The notes beneath the pieces were generated by a model. That model saw only the letters and a program-made list of their open reading frames with translations, did no database searches and was not told the DNA's origin. This document shows, piece by piece, positions 1 to 15,200 of a DNA stretch of 64,000 bases. The DNA is from Mactromeris polynyma (lineage: Eukaryota; Mollusca; Bivalvia; Venerida; Mactridae), in the NCBI GenBank assembly GCA_032209605.1, contig JASFXZ010000035.1, forward strand, positions 997,001 to 1,061,000, in the 5' to 3' direction. Within the stretch, counting starts at the first letter, position 1, and the number at the start of each line of letters is the position of its first letter. Both the position numbers and the translations under genes were made by a program.

Positions 1-140
1 ATATCAACGACTTGTCTCAACAGAAAGAATTCAATATTTAAAAAAAATATATTCGTATTAAAACTTTAATAACGGAAAAAACTAGCAATTTTAGTTTTTA
101 ATATTTCATTACAATATTTGTTACCTAGAAACGACAGAAA

Positions 141-221
141 ATGCAGTATTTCACGGCAGTTTGTATTTGTGCACTACAAGCAATGGTGGTGACGTCACTT
201 CCGGCAACCCTACCCATCCAT
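141..221 (+). CDS. CRHBP: CRHBP exon 1: start codon and signal peptide
   Basis: The ATG at 141 opens 27 codons (MQYFTAVCICALQAMVV...), ending phase 0 at a gtaagt donor (222). The N-terminus is a typical cleavable signal peptide. No competing upstream ATG in this frame is visible in the 140 bases available. A perfect TGACGTCA octamer (190-197) lies inside the coding sequence. The link to exon 2 rests on phase, the good donor and the fact that a family member needs a signal peptide; the intervening intron is 25.8 kb, so this is the least certain exon. Confidence 0.75.
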
Positions 222-3200
222 GTAAGTACATGCAATAATGTTTAATTATTACATAATTGTTTTTTACGCAAGAAGTCGAACCACGTGTCTTGATTGTGTC
301 ACACAATCTGTTTTAGTGTTGCTTCACGATGTCTCTGTCCGTAATTTAGCAATCATTTTTTCTAAATTTGGTGTATTTCATTTAGTTTAACTATTTATTT
401 TAAATTGAATGTGTAAAATGTTCTTACGACTCACGATGACTGCTTCCTTGGTTGCTAACCAATGTTGGGGGCAAATTCGTGGATTTTGAAGTTCGTGTGA
501 TCAAATCCCGCTCAAGGTGGGATCAAACTCACGACCTCAAGAAGTCAGCCGACTCCTTAGCTGACTTAGTTGAAGCCCACAGACAAACAGTGAATGCACC
601 AAGACGAGATCCTAAACTAGAACGTAATGCTTTTGTATGATACCCAACGTGTCACGTGTGATGGACACTTTGCTTGTAAAATCACGCGAAATCTCGTCGT
701 GGAAGTCATCATGCTTTTTTTGTCTGAAAATAATGCAATTATGCAGCGATTAACACTATGTAAAAATAATATTATTGTCATTTCCTTTGAATTATTGTCA
801 CTGACTAATAATTTTCCGTTTTTCCAAATGTCTGACTACCAGTGTATTATGTGTGGATGGCAGACGCGAAATTATTACAGATCTCGGATCTCGGTAGTGT
901 TATAAAAGATGTATCTGGCTCATCTGAACATAAAATGTTTGAATTGGCTTTATCCAGTAGTGTTGTTACATTGGCTAAAACATCTCTAATTAGAACCGTT
1001 GCAATGTAAAACCGATTGAAAATATCATGTTTTACCATATTACTAACAGCCTTTTTTTATAAAATAGCCTGATTGTTAAAAAACTGGAAGATATTTTAAA
1101 TTTTATGATGTAAAAACATTATTCAACAAATATGTTCTTGATTTGTTAATGCATTTTTAGTGATGTTTTAACTTTGGAAAATATATTTTTTCAAGTTTGC
1201 TAAGGTTAACTTGTGAACCAAAAATTAGTAAAATATTACTTTAAGGCGGTAATATAATGAAAAATATTTGTTATCGTATTTTGTACGGAATGTCATTCTT
1301 GCCGACAAACATTGTTTTTATTTCGCCGATTTGACAAAATTTGCAATAAATAAGACATTTAAGTAAATAAGACATTTAAGTAATTTCTTCGAAGATAGTT
1401 CGCTGTCACTGATTATCTCAGTAAGAATATGTAAAAACCTGAAAATGGACTTTTTGGTCACCAATACATATTCAGGTTTTGTCGTGGCCCACCTCATATA
1501 GTTACCATTGCCTTACAATCAAATGTTGCTTGCTGTAAGGACAAACAATGTCAAAGCTTCAAGATCGGATGTCATAATACAATTATAGTGTGTTGACAAT
1601 GTTCCATTACAATGTCATACTTATTTTTATCTCCATTTCGGAGAGTACCAGTATAGAACAATTCGATAACTGTCACAATGAATGAATATCGAACAGTATA
1701 TAACTTTATGTACACGACGATATGTCTGAAAGTTGACTGTGTCTTACATATATTTATATAAAAGTCCGTTTGTCAGGACAAATCAAACCGAAGACGATCA
1801 TTTTCTATTAAATCCATCGCATAGTGTAATAAAAATAATGTTACTTCATAATTGTCTTAACTGGCACCAGCATTGACAAGGACTCATCTTAATTAAAGGC
1901 ACGTGTAATGATTAAAACCCACGGCGCCTGGAACAACAGTCTGCAGCGCTATTCTCCGGACCCTCCATTTAAAATAGGAAGAAAATTAACATCATACATG
2001 TTTATTAATGACATTTAACAAATTTATAGCTTCCAACTCTTGGTGGTGCAAACAAAGATCCCCTAAAAATTAATACAAATCATTATTTGAGCGCCCTCTT
2101 CTTTAAGTGACGTAATTTCCAGAAAACGTCACATGTGACGTCACCGTGTACTGACAGAAGCAATATTTGTCCCATATGGCAATTTGAAAACAAAGTGATC
2201 ATTTGGAGTAAATATTGTTTCCTGCTTACAAATAGTGACGTCACATTGCAGAAGATGTTGTAAATCCCACAGCAGCGCTTATGTGTTTCTGCATTTAGAG
2301 TATTTCTATGAAATCCTTACCCGGAGCACAAAATAATCGTATTACACCTTTGAATCTCGTAAGCTTTAAAAATCTACTTTGAAATTTCCTACAAATCTGT
2401 GGACAAGCCTCTTTAAAGCTGCACGGAATGTCTGTGCATAATCTATTTCAGTGGCTACATTGATGTCTGGTTGTCACACTCGTCTGACAATTTCGTTATG
2501 TCTTTATTGTTACCAGTAGTGCATGCAATGAAAGATTAAAGATGTGAGTCACATTGTGTGAAGGCATTTTTGTCTGTATGTTCTAGGTACATGGAATAAT
2601 CTATATCACAGAAGTATAGTTCGTTGTTCTGTCATTCACATACCTACACAGAGTTATCGTTCGTTGCTCTCTCTGATATATCTTCACAGAGTAATCGTTC
2701 GTTGCTCTCTCTTTCATATTTCTACACAGAGTTTTTGTTCGTTGCTCTCTCATTCCATCTTCAATATAGAGTTATCGTTCTTTTCTCCCTCTTTCTTCTT
2801 GTTTCGTACACAATATCAATATTTTTGGAGATATTTTCATTGAAGAAAAACGACGATTGGGTGAAATTTGATATTTTCATCATACAAATTGATTTGCTTT
2901 CATACTAAAATAACACAGGAACCACTTGTTGTAACATTTAATGAGGCGATAATAATAATTGTAATGTTGAGTACATATCGGGGTTGATAATTGTAATGTC
3001 GAGTACATATCGGGGTTGATAATTGTAGTATACACCTTGAGAGATCAGATATACTTTATGAGCAAACTTTTCAAATGTTTACACCACCATATCGTGGTAA
3101 ATGTTAAATATGTAAAATGTCAATAAATGAAAAAGTAGTGCGATGCCAAGGTCGGTGGTGATTTATGTATCTACACAGTCTTCCATATGTTTGATATAAA

Positions 3201-6200
3201 ATACATTGAACCAAATGAAAAACACGTAATTTCATGACATTAATGTGTTTAAGTTTTTATGATACTAACGTGAATAAACCTATATTTAAATAGCGAATAC
3301 TAACATACATGTATTTGAAATACCAGTAATAAAAGAAACGACAATGAATGGACTAGTTTGATTTTGCATGAGGTATAAATGGACAACTTTAGAACGAACA
3401 ATGAATTAGTTCAATACATGTATTGAACGATTCGCACATCTTTTGAGAAATGTTATTCTGAGTTTTATGTCCGATGAAGAATTATAAAAAAATTAACTTT
3501 AAGATAGGTATAAGTAAATGTTAGTATTCTATGAGATAACATTTATAGAAAAAACGAAGTAATACATTAATGAACACATTCATTCACATCGACTCGTTAC
3601 GGTGTGAGGAGTAGTTAACAAGACGTCGCTCGGTCACCCCGGATAATTGTGGGTTCGAGCCCCGTGAAGGACACACCACGCGTCTAAATAAGACACAAGA
3701 GCGTGTTTGTCCAGGGAGTTAAAAGAGTGTTAGAAATAATCGCAATGCTTTCAACACAATCAAACTTAAACAAATTGATAGATGAAAGGTAAGTACAGGG
3801 ACCTGGGACATAAACGCTTTATGGGACAGGGAGGGTGGGTGGGGGAATAAGATAAAACGTAATTGGGAGCATATAACAAAAAACATGGGAGACGCATGAA
3901 AGAAAAACAAAAATCGAAATATTCCAATAAACCGGATTTTGGTTGGTCCGGGTTTTCAGATGGTCCGGTTATGAGGGAATTTTCTATCGTAAAATAGAAT
4001 GATAAAACTGAATATATAATGCAAGAAAAACAGCAACTTGGCACAAAAGGAGCACATCTGTCAATGTATGTGCGCAAAATGAGCGTAAAAGAAAGCTTTA
4101 AACTATGTGAAATATTTACTGAATGAATAAGTCCCAGCAACGACACGTGGGATTTATGTTTGTATATGTCTCCACCTGTATTCATCCGCGGCCTTGGAAC
4201 TACTTTTTTCATAATGTTTGTTTGTTTGCATAATTAATCAAGGGTGCGTCTATTTGAAGGACAATTAGCGTTTCAAATCGCCAATGCTTATTTTAAGTTA
4301 AACGGGTTCACGAACATTGTATCGTCCTTTTTGTACCGTGTTTTGTTCTCGAAAGTATAATATATGTCCATCCCTCAGTTATTAATAGGCATCTAATATT
4401 CATGACCGTGTCAATAAAACGATAAAATACTCACTGTTGGAAGGTTAAGACAAGATAGACGTATGTATTTAATGGCTTTTATGATCCGTGTCCATACAAT
4501 TGAGTCGTAAATTAATACAAATTGACGTAATACATCGATTAATGTTTATATTATTATTTCATTATTCGATCTTTACGTCATTTACAACCTTAAAACAATG
4601 TTAAAAGTGTACACAAGTCATGCACCCTTTCTGGAACCATGTAACCGTGAATGTAACCATATTTCCATAATAATTAAACTTCCATAGTAACCATATTTCC
4701 ATGGCAACCACATATCCATAATAACCGTATTTCCATAGTAACCATATTTCCATAGTAACCACGTATCCATAGTAACCATATTTCCATAGTAACCATATTT
4801 TCACTGTAACCTCATATCCATAGTAACCATATTTCCATAGTAACCATATATCCATAGTAAACATACATGTATATCCATAGTTACCATATTTCCATAGTAA
4901 CCATATATCCATAGTAACCATATTTCCATAGTAACCATTATTCCATAGTAACCATATTTCCATAGTAACCACATATCCATAGTTACCATATTAATGCTAC
5001 TGTAATTGTTGATATCAGTCATGTTATGTGTGTCTCTGATAATATTGCTAGAAATAACACATGAGAGTATTACAGTTACTGTTGCTGACAATAACATTAT
5101 AGAATCTTTTACTATGAATAAAATACGAGGTTTTAATGACTAAAAAATTACACTAAATGTTTATCATTTTCAATTTCAGTTTTTCACTAATATTAGGTTT
5201 GCAGGACTGAATAATGTTATATATATTTATAGTGTTTCTAACAGAACGCGGTGACAATATATCATACAAACGGTGCATACGTGTCATACCGCGATGCAAT
5301 ACAGTTTGACTGCGTATTGCGTTACACCGATTCACCTTACAACGAGTGCATCAGTTACATATCTTTATGGTCAACGTTTATATCAGCGGTTGAACTGCTT
5401 ATATTTTTATTTGGACTGGTTAATCGTTATACATGTACAGTCAAACCTCGATAATAAGACCTCCCTCTGGTCCTTGAACTTTAATATTGAGGTGGGTATT
5501 CTCTCTGTTTTAATATTAGGGTTGAAAAAAGAGCAAAACAATGAAAATGAACTTGAAAAGTGTGTTCTTAACTTTGAGGTAGTCTTATTACTGAGGTGGT
5601 CTTTAAGTTAGCGTTAACTGTATGTCTGTTTGTCGATTAATCTTCAGGGAGAATGTCGTTTATCTGGACCTCGGTTACTATTTCGATTTATAGATTAAGT
5701 TTTGTCTTGAAAACAGTGTTTGCTCTTTTACGAAATTATTAATACCCGACTTTAAAGTGCAAACACGTGGATTCTGTCTTGAACAACACTATGAATGTTG
5801 TTTTTTATCTTTTTTGCACTCAATTCTGAAATGGTACGATTGTTGTGTCAACATTTGTAAAGCTCTATATAATTGGCTGTGAAATTGATTTCTTGATGTG
5901 TTTTTCTTCTCTTAACTCGTAAGGAAGTAATTCGCATTTTTTTCTTAAAGAGCTTTTAAAACGTTTTGCCATAATGCCTTGCACAAATTCTTAGTTTGTT
6001 GTTTTGCAACAAAAGTAATTGGTTTTATTGACTACATTCGCTGCAGTTTTGGAAAATTTGCAGTACAAAAAAACTGAATATTCCATTTGCGTCATTTGCT
6101 GTTTGTGGTTTTGGGACGCCTGCTGCTACTGACAATGTTGTTTCTGTTGTTGCTACTGATGACAATATTTTTTTAAGCTGCTGTTGTTGTTGTTCTACTG

Positions 6201-9200
6201 CTGCTACTGCTGTTGCTGCTCATCGACTTGTTGTTTATGTTGCTTATTCTTGTTGTCGTTGCTTCTTGTTTTTGTTGTTATTGTTGCTACTTGTTGCTGC
6301 TACTTGTTGTTATTGTTGTTGTTGCTACTTGTTGTTGTTGTTGCTACTTGTTGCTGCTACTTGTTGATATTGTTGTTGTTTGTGCTACTTTGTTGATGTT
6401 GCTACTAGGTGTTGTTGTTGTTGTTACTTTTTTGCTGTTGCTCAAGGCATTTTTGCTGATGTTGTTTATAAATGACGAAATTGCTGTTATCGTTGCAAAT
6501 CTTATCGACGTTGCTTAAGTTGTGGTTGGTGCTGTTGCTTATGGCGTTTTTGTTGCTAATGATGTAGCAGTGAGTAATGGCAATGTTATCACTATTGGAA
6601 GGAGAAGTTTTGAACTTTTCGATGAACAACATCTTGTCAAAAGTCTCCCAGAATTACGGTTATTGTCAGCGAAAATGTTGACATAAACTTATTATACTGA
6701 CCAAAAGTGCTTACCCGCCATTGCTATTTAACATCGTTTCTAAAACGCTTCTGGGTAAAACTTCTGTTGTTTTGTTATCGCTGTAAGCTAAAACATTCAA
6801 CGATTCAATTGAATTCAGACATCGGAAAAGGTCAATTTTAACCTTGCATATTCACCTTCGTCGTTTAGATCACTTCGTCATAATGTATTGAAGGTTCTAA
6901 AACAAAACATATCGGGCCAGCTCTATTGATCAGTAGATACGGCAAACCATCCCATATAGAACACTCCTAATTCATTCATAAATTCACCATCTTAATTTTA
7001 ACCATTATTTAGTATCATGCCATCAACACCTTTAACCACAAGTGTCCATTACCAGCCATTAGGAACTTAAGTAATTTTGGATATTTTTGAGTTTCCAAAT
7101 TGCCGTGGTAACGTTTTTGTATAACAGAAATTCTGTAAAACATACAAAAGAATAAAGGAATATCAATTACAGTCGATAATGGCATTTTATTGTTGTAGTA
7201 AATACAATTCAATTATCCGCCCGTAATGTACATGTTGCTTCTTATTTCTCTGCCCACACAATACATTTTGTACAAGTTTACAAAAGTGTATTACTACGAA
7301 ACTTTACAGGCTCTCTGGCTCGGTGACAAAATACAACCATATTGAAACTTTGAACAAAGTGTGCTCTACAAAAGATGCAATTAAGAGGGCAGATCGTATT
7401 ACGAAATAATATTGACCTCTATCGTGTTCTCATTAATTGCAATACAATTCTGTAAAGTACATTGTATACGTGTTTTTGTTTTCTAACTAATGCTTTGCTC
7501 CTAGCTTCCCGTTACTGTATCCGCCTATCGTGATTTAAAATTGTTAAATAACAAAACAGACTTCGTGTAGCGAGATCACGTTGGTGATATTGATACGGTA
7601 TCAGCTCGTTGCGTGCTCGTTAAGTATACGACAAATGTTATAGTTGTGAGGACAATTCTCGATGTCAACATGGCTTCCATTGTTCTTGGCTCGATGGCAA
7701 CATGGCTTCCATTGTTCTGGGCTCGATGGCAACATGGCTTCCATTGTTCTGGGCTCGATGGCAACATGGCTTCCATTGTTCTGGGCTCGATGGTAACATG
7801 GCTTCCATTGTTCTGGGCTCGATGGTAACATGGCTTTCATTGTTCTGGGCTCGATGACAACATGGCTTCCATTGTTCTTTGGTCACACAATGAACTATTC
7901 AGGATTTAAAACACTTGTCTTTGTGCTGAAAATGACACAGAACTTAACTCAGCGAAGAAATAAATGATGTTTGTTATTGATACCATTCGACATTAAGACA
8001 TACAGACCACAGTGATTGGTGGCATTGTCTATAACCATGTTTGGAGGGGGGTGGCGTGTTTCTAGGAATGTATGATAAGTTCTAGTGTTGCTATGAGAAG
8101 GGCGTGTCTTAGAGGTTGGAACAATAAAATTCTACCTACGTAGGGAAAGTAGAGGTGCCGCTTTTTAAACGTAGGCAAAGTAGTCCATAGCGTTGTTTGA
8201 CAGTGTTAGCTTTGTTAAACGAAATGGCATTAATGCGTCTAGTGGATGCCATTTTGTTGCTAGCAAAGCGTTCAAGCGATTTTTAGACACCTGACTTTTC
8301 TACATTAGCTAACCTTTATCGCTTACTTCCTCTACCTCTAACACTGCGCCTCTGATTTTACACTGACGCTTTGGGTTCGGTTTTAAGCGTGAGGTTTATT
8401 TCACGTATACGACAATTAATTTTAGAAACAGAGACTGAGAAACAACAGTGTATGAAGAATAGCAAGATATATTTCAACCTGTAATATTATTTAGACATTT
8501 GCAACGGTAATATTGTTTATTCAATTTATCAACAAAGCACTGTTCTCTGTTTTCTATTTAAAGAGGACCAATCAAAATTAATTCTTTTTAAATGACTAGT
8601 ATTACCGTGTTAGTGGCTGTGTGGTGAAATTCTCGCCTCAGGTTCGAAACTTTGTGGGTTCGAGCCCCGTTCTCGAGATACCAAACTCGTCGAAAATGGT
8701 TAGTCTGGTCCCGATTTTTACGAAAATACTTGAGGTTTTAATTAAACAAGCAATACACTCTAAATGAGTTAAATTGGCTATCAAATGATGTTTTTCTTAA
8801 AACCTATGTTTTGATATTAGAAATGTACTCGTATAGTATAAATTTATCGAAAGAATTTGACAATATTTCTCGGTTTTAATAATTCATTTAGAAATATTAT
8901 TTAAGTCTGAAACAATTGATAGATATATTTAAAACAGTTGCAATTTTCATATTTAAATATTTTCGTGATACCGGTGTCTGATCTAATAGGGTGTGTTATC
9001 TCGTCAGATAACTACGGTATGGTGTCACATTCAGGCAGCTCGACACCTCAGCAACACGATCACACCCTGGACTTATAACTAACCTAGTTTGCATTTCGTG
9101 AAATATAATACAAAGACAATTCATGCAGGAAAACACCTTACGCGACAAATCATAGGCACCCATTGTCTTGCCTGTCAAATAGGTTACATGTTCCAGTGTG

Positions 9201-12200
9201 GAGACCGAGATTGTCACAACGCAAGGCAAATCCCAAAGGACGTACGGTTAATTACCACGTCTGAGAACGAAATAAAAATGAATTATTTTGGCAGTAAGTG
9301 ATCCAGTTTAATGAGCGTCGTATTGCCTGGAGTCACAGATCATTTTGTTGTAACAGTATTGTTTCAGTACAATTCTTAATCACGTGCGAACACGTCGAAG
9401 ACGACTCTAGATTATTCTGCATGCGAAATTGTTGTAAAAGAATCTCTGGGGACTTACGCAGGCAATCATTCTGTTAAAGATTTAACCAGATTTCGGTTCT
9501 GATGTCATTACACTATATTGCACTGGGATTAATCGGTAGAAATATTTTCAGTGACATTTCTTACATTTATAAAAGTTTGTCCTATATGTTTAGCCAATCA
9601 AATGGCTCGGATTTTCAAATTGTATCGTTTCTTTCTGTAGGAAACGTTGCTACTATTCACGGTGATGTAGGATGTTGCGCATGCGCTCTGCTCTTTTAAT
9701 TGTATCTACTGCTTACTTGGTAGTTGTAGTGTTTCTAATCATACTTTCAATCCAAGTACTAAAGTTGTTCGGTATTGAACACTTGTTTTGTAATCAACAC
9801 TTCCAGATTCACATAAAGTACGAATCATCATTGTTAAAAAATTAAATTTAATTGCGCAGTTAGGATTACTTGCAGTATTGAGTATGTTAAGCAGGTTACG
9901 CTCAGATGTTAAACTTGTTTAACCCATTCACTTACCTGTTATTCTTGCGCCGCTTCCGGAAAAAAGTAGTTTTCGTAGTCAAACGATGCGACTGTCGAAC
10001 ATTGCCTTATAACTACTTGTTCTACTGAACAACTAAAAACTATATTTGCTAGCATAATTATATATATGTGTACTTATGAATTCACAGAATTGTGGTGTCC
10101 AGATGTCGATACAAACGCATGTGTCTTGTTTTTGTTTGACCACCGATATGTTTCAAATTTCTAACAAACACCGCGATTTCTTTAATGTTCGCGTCCGATA
10201 TGGAAATATCGCGAAATATACAACGACGATAAAAATGCAAAATAGGCCACAGTAATCGCAATAAAATCTGTATTAAATACATGTAAGATATCACATGGCT
10301 ATGCTGGAGCCTCGTGTTTCCACGATTGTTGGTGCTCAGCTTTGTATCAATTGTGTTTGACTCGCTACTGTGATATAAAATAACAACTAATTTACTGGAA
10401 AATTGTATAAAAGCAATTATGTTAAATCCAAGTCACCCAATGTTTCGAGCGTACTCGGCATTGTGAAAATAATAAGAGCTTGCCACGAAATGTTAAATTT
10501 AATGTAAACAAAACACTTGATCTAATTACAGTATTTACAGTCACGCACGTGCTGTTGTTCTATTTGTCTTTTATATCTATGACGTCATAACAATTTCATT
10601 TCTAGACGATGTTTTCTTTAAATAAATATACCTACATGTATAAACTTAAGGAAGTAATGACTGAAATTAAGCAACGGAACGAGTATTTGACATTAAACCG
10701 TTTGTAACAAAATAATTATCTTCGATTGAATATTGATTTCTGTTTGAAAATATTTTCTGCACTTATTTATACCACAACTTGTTATCGGTTTTTGAAAGCG
10801 TACATTTATTATTTGGGTTCGGACCGTTTTTGTTGACCCCTTTGCGTTGTTGTTACGAAAACAAATCAACGACATTTCGCCGGAAGTATCTGTATGGAAA
10901 ATACAATCATGATATCAATATTTAGTTTTTTCTGAGTTATGTCCAAATATGAGTCGATGAAGGCCAAATAGGTGCTAAATGGACTTTTGTTCGAAACTAT
11001 CCGAAATATGGTACAAGCCGAAACTATCCTAAATATGGTACAAGCCGAAACTATCCGAAATATGGTACAAGCCGAAACCATCCGAAATATGGTACAATTC
11101 GAAACCATCCGAAATATGGTACAAGCCGAAACTATCCGAAATATGGTACAAGCCGAAACTATCCGAAATATGGTACAAGCCGAAACTATCCGAAATATGG
11201 TACAAGCCGAAACTATCCGAAATATGGTACAAGCCAGACATTGATCTACATAGAAATTACGAACACTCAACAGTTTATACAAATAGTGATTTGTTATCGA
11301 AGCAAGCGATTAAGAGTCATCATTCAATCATTTCCGACTTGGCTTCCTACGTCTGGACAAAGATAAGCTTTTGAAACAAAATGTTTCCGACCATTCTGAA
11401 AAAAAGATTTATTATCACTTTTTAGTGCATCCGTAACATTAGCGTCAACATAGATAATCTAGGATATTAAATACATTGGTCTCTGTTATAACGATTAATA
11501 TAGTTATTAATGGCCGTCGCTAATAATTTCCGTAACGATGGTGACAGGAAGAGCAAAATGAGGTCAATTCTATAATATGTAATTATCTGTTTCCCGGGGG
11601 CAAACTAGGGATAATTCCCTATGACTTTGTAACCCGGAAAATGATTATTTATGGTACAATGGTACTTATTTTCCCATGGAGTTGATCGCCTGTCATAATT
11701 GGCGTGATTTTATCGAGTGGTAACATTACTTAGTATTCATGTGGACCACCACTGTTATCAATTGCCAGTACTGTCAGTTTCTTTGTGGCATTGCGTCTAA
11801 CGCCATTTTAAATAATCAGTTGCATATGGCGATCCTTTGGTGCAATTAATTATCAGCCAGCTCTAACTTGCACTTCCGCAAGCAGCTCACTACTGGATAT
11901 GAAACATTATAAATTGACTAACACTCACGTGGCTTCGTCATTAAGTAAGTTGGTACGTATGGGTAACAGTACCGATTATTTAAAATAATAGGGACAATCA
12001 TAGTATTCTTGTCATGAACCATATTTGTCGATTACCACAAGTCGTCACTTTCACGACAACGAATTGTCACATAATCGTGTCGCAAACACCACGCCTGTCA
12101 ACGGCAGTGTATGTTGGAAGACATGTACACGACATCTATTTCACACTAGTACTGTTTGCGACACAAGGGAATGTGATTCAGCTGCACGGTTGTTCATTGC

Positions 12201-15200
12201 GCGATAAATTGTCGAACTCTTGTATGGAATCACAGTTTGCTCTTTTCTCGATTTAAACATTTATGTCGTAAAATGATCACACCGCAAAGCGGCTATGTCG
12301 CAAAATACTGTATACATGTCACGGAACTTGGGCGTAAATCAATTTAAGCGACTCCGTAGGGAATTTCTGCGGCTGGGAAGATGGAAAAACAACCATTATA
12401 TTTCATTTGTGACATAATTATCCCTATATGACTGAGCATTTCGTCCCACAGTTTTGAATCGTTCATTTCTTTGATTTAATAAGTTCCAGTTTCTTAAATT
12501 GTTTTTATCACCAGAGCATTGTACAATAGACATCGTTCTAATATACTTATCTTGAATAATTTTGGTCTCACTGGACCAATGGTTTCTCAAATGCTAAACC
12601 TTTAATTGAATTCTAACTGCTCCGAGACTGGTCGAGTATGTCACTGAATGTAAAATTGGATAAAATGTAATGATTTTCAGTAGAGGAAACTATACATAGT
12701 ATTGAAATTTCAATTCCTGAAAACTTTATTTAATTCCTTCTTTAGACTTCTTAGATGAGATCACACAGGTGCTTGATTTATTGTCCCGTAATTTCTAAGG
12801 AAGTTATTGCTATATTCCGTACTTTCCGGATTATCCGAGCTGCAGCTTAGTCGAGGGTCTCTACATGACATGTTCCCAACAGTGTTCCATACTTTGTTTT
12901 CAATCGAATGTCACGTACACCTGCAGACGTGTTTGTGTTCAGTTTGAACGAAGTACACTATCTATATTTGCCTTGTTACCAGTCCAGCTTTGTATAACAT
13001 CCGTATTTGGTTGTGTTCTAGTAGTCAATGTCTATATTATGTGCTAATATCGTTATATATCTTGATTAGTTTACGACAGTCGTAGTCGCAAGCAATTTCA
13101 TTAGGGATCACGTGGAATACGTGACTGGTCATGTGATCATAGCGATATATCGTTAATGTCTACCATATTGGGAGCCTGGCTGATTGACTGTCTTTCACAA
13201 GCAAATTGTTTTGCGTTTATTCGATTTGCCTAGTTTCACTCGCTGATACAGATTTAGATTTACCTTCTGTCTGAACCTGTATCCCGCCTGCTTATGCAGA
13301 CTAAAATCACATATAGACATTCATGACAAATTCATCACTGGTAATTCAAGGGACTTAATTAAATTTTGTACTAAGTGAGTTAATTCAATATGCGTAAAAA
13401 TTACTTCCGTGTGCGTACATAGCAACGTATATATAGCCTAACTTTGAATGGAAATTTGTATTTGCCGTAAATGGTGGACGTTGTAAAATTCGATATGTCG
13501 TAAAACTCGTCCAGTATATCGTAAAACAGCGCAACATCGCGACCAGTTTTTGACACAGAACGCCAACCTGTCTTAACCAGGCGGAAAATATATCTACTTA
13601 GTCGTTTATTGTAGCATGTTTGTATTCAATCTGACGTCAGACACATTTGTCGCAGTCCCTGAAAGCGATGGAACCAACTATATTAGTATTAAAGTAAAAC
13701 TATCTTCATATTTTGCTCCGAGCAATATATTTTTCATATTTGGTTAGGTAAACAAATTATTTGTTTACCTAACCAAATATGAAAAATATATTTCCTATAG
13801 TTTAAACATCAATAAAAACGCATTAACAACTAACGAACTCTTAATGTAGTGATCTGTATTTGTTGAACAAAGATGTTTGTACATCATAAATTATTTTTTT
13901 CACAATCAAGCTATTTTACAGGTTTTGACTGTGAGTAATATGATAAAACATATTTTTTCTATCGGTTATACATTGCAATGGTTCTTATTAGAGATGTTTT
14001 AGCCAATCATACGTCTGTGCACAGAAATTGCACAATGATTGATCCCTAAAATATAACAGATTGTCTGTCTCTCGTGTTATGACAACTTTGTGTCAAGAAA
14101 CAACAAATATTTGTAAACTGACACGCAATTACCATAGTCACTGTAAAGAAAGAAGCGTTGCTAGACGTGTATATGCAAATCCGTCATCTTAGAATAATTC
14201 GAAACAAATCAAAGTACTTTCTAAAAGAAAATTTAGGTGTAGTGGCGACTTCTGCAACCAAAACAATATAATAATAATGTTAACGTATTGTATAACATGG
14301 TTTGAAACAAGATGTAATATAAGGCACTCCCGGTGTCTGCTGTTTTGATGATTTTAACCCGTTAGTCGTTTTGCTTCCCGATCGGGAATGAAAATCTAGA
14401 TATAGTAACAAACTTCCTGTTCGGGAATGAAAAACTAAATATAGTAACATACTTCCTGTTCGGGAATGAAAATCTAAATATAGTAACAAACTTCCTGTTC
14501 GGGAATGAAAAGCTAAATATAGTAACATACTTCCTGTTCGGGAATGAAAATCTAGATATAGTAACAAACTTCCTGTTCGGGAATGAAAATCTAGATATAG
14601 TAACAAACTTCCTGTTCGGGAATGAAAATCTAGATATAGTAACAAACTTCCTGTTCGGGAATGAAAAGCTAAATATAGTAACATACTTCCTGTTCGGGAA
14701 TGAAAATCTAGATATAGTAACATATTTCCTGTTCGGGAATGAAAATCTAGATATAGTAACATATTTCCTGTTCGGGAATGAAAATCTAGATATAGTAACA
14801 AACTTCCTGTTCGGGAATGAAAATCTAGATATAGTAACATATTTCCTGTTCGGGAATGAAAATCTAGATATAGTAACATATTTCCTGTTCGGGAATGAAA
14901 AACTAAATATAGTAACAAACTTCCTGTTCGGGAATGAAAATCTAGATATAGTAACATACTTCCTGTTCGGGAATGAAAATCTAGATATAGTAACAAACTT
15001 CCTGTTCGGGAATGAAAATCTAGATATAGTAACATACTTCCTGTTCGGGAATGAAAATCTAGATATAGTAACAAACTTCCTGTTCGGGAATGAAAAACTA
15101 AATATAGTAACAAACTTCCTGTTCGGGAATGAAAATCTAGATATAGTAACATACTTCCTGTTCGGGAATGAAAATCTAGATATAGTAACAAACTTCCTGT

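Larger units (their letters stand above)
7881..10990. other. Intron 1 interior: no gene
   Basis: Non-coding by inspection. Contains a tRNA-like piece (8609-8681) and one member of a dispersed repeat pair (9758-10000). Remaining small frames have no recognisable domain. Confidence 0.55.
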
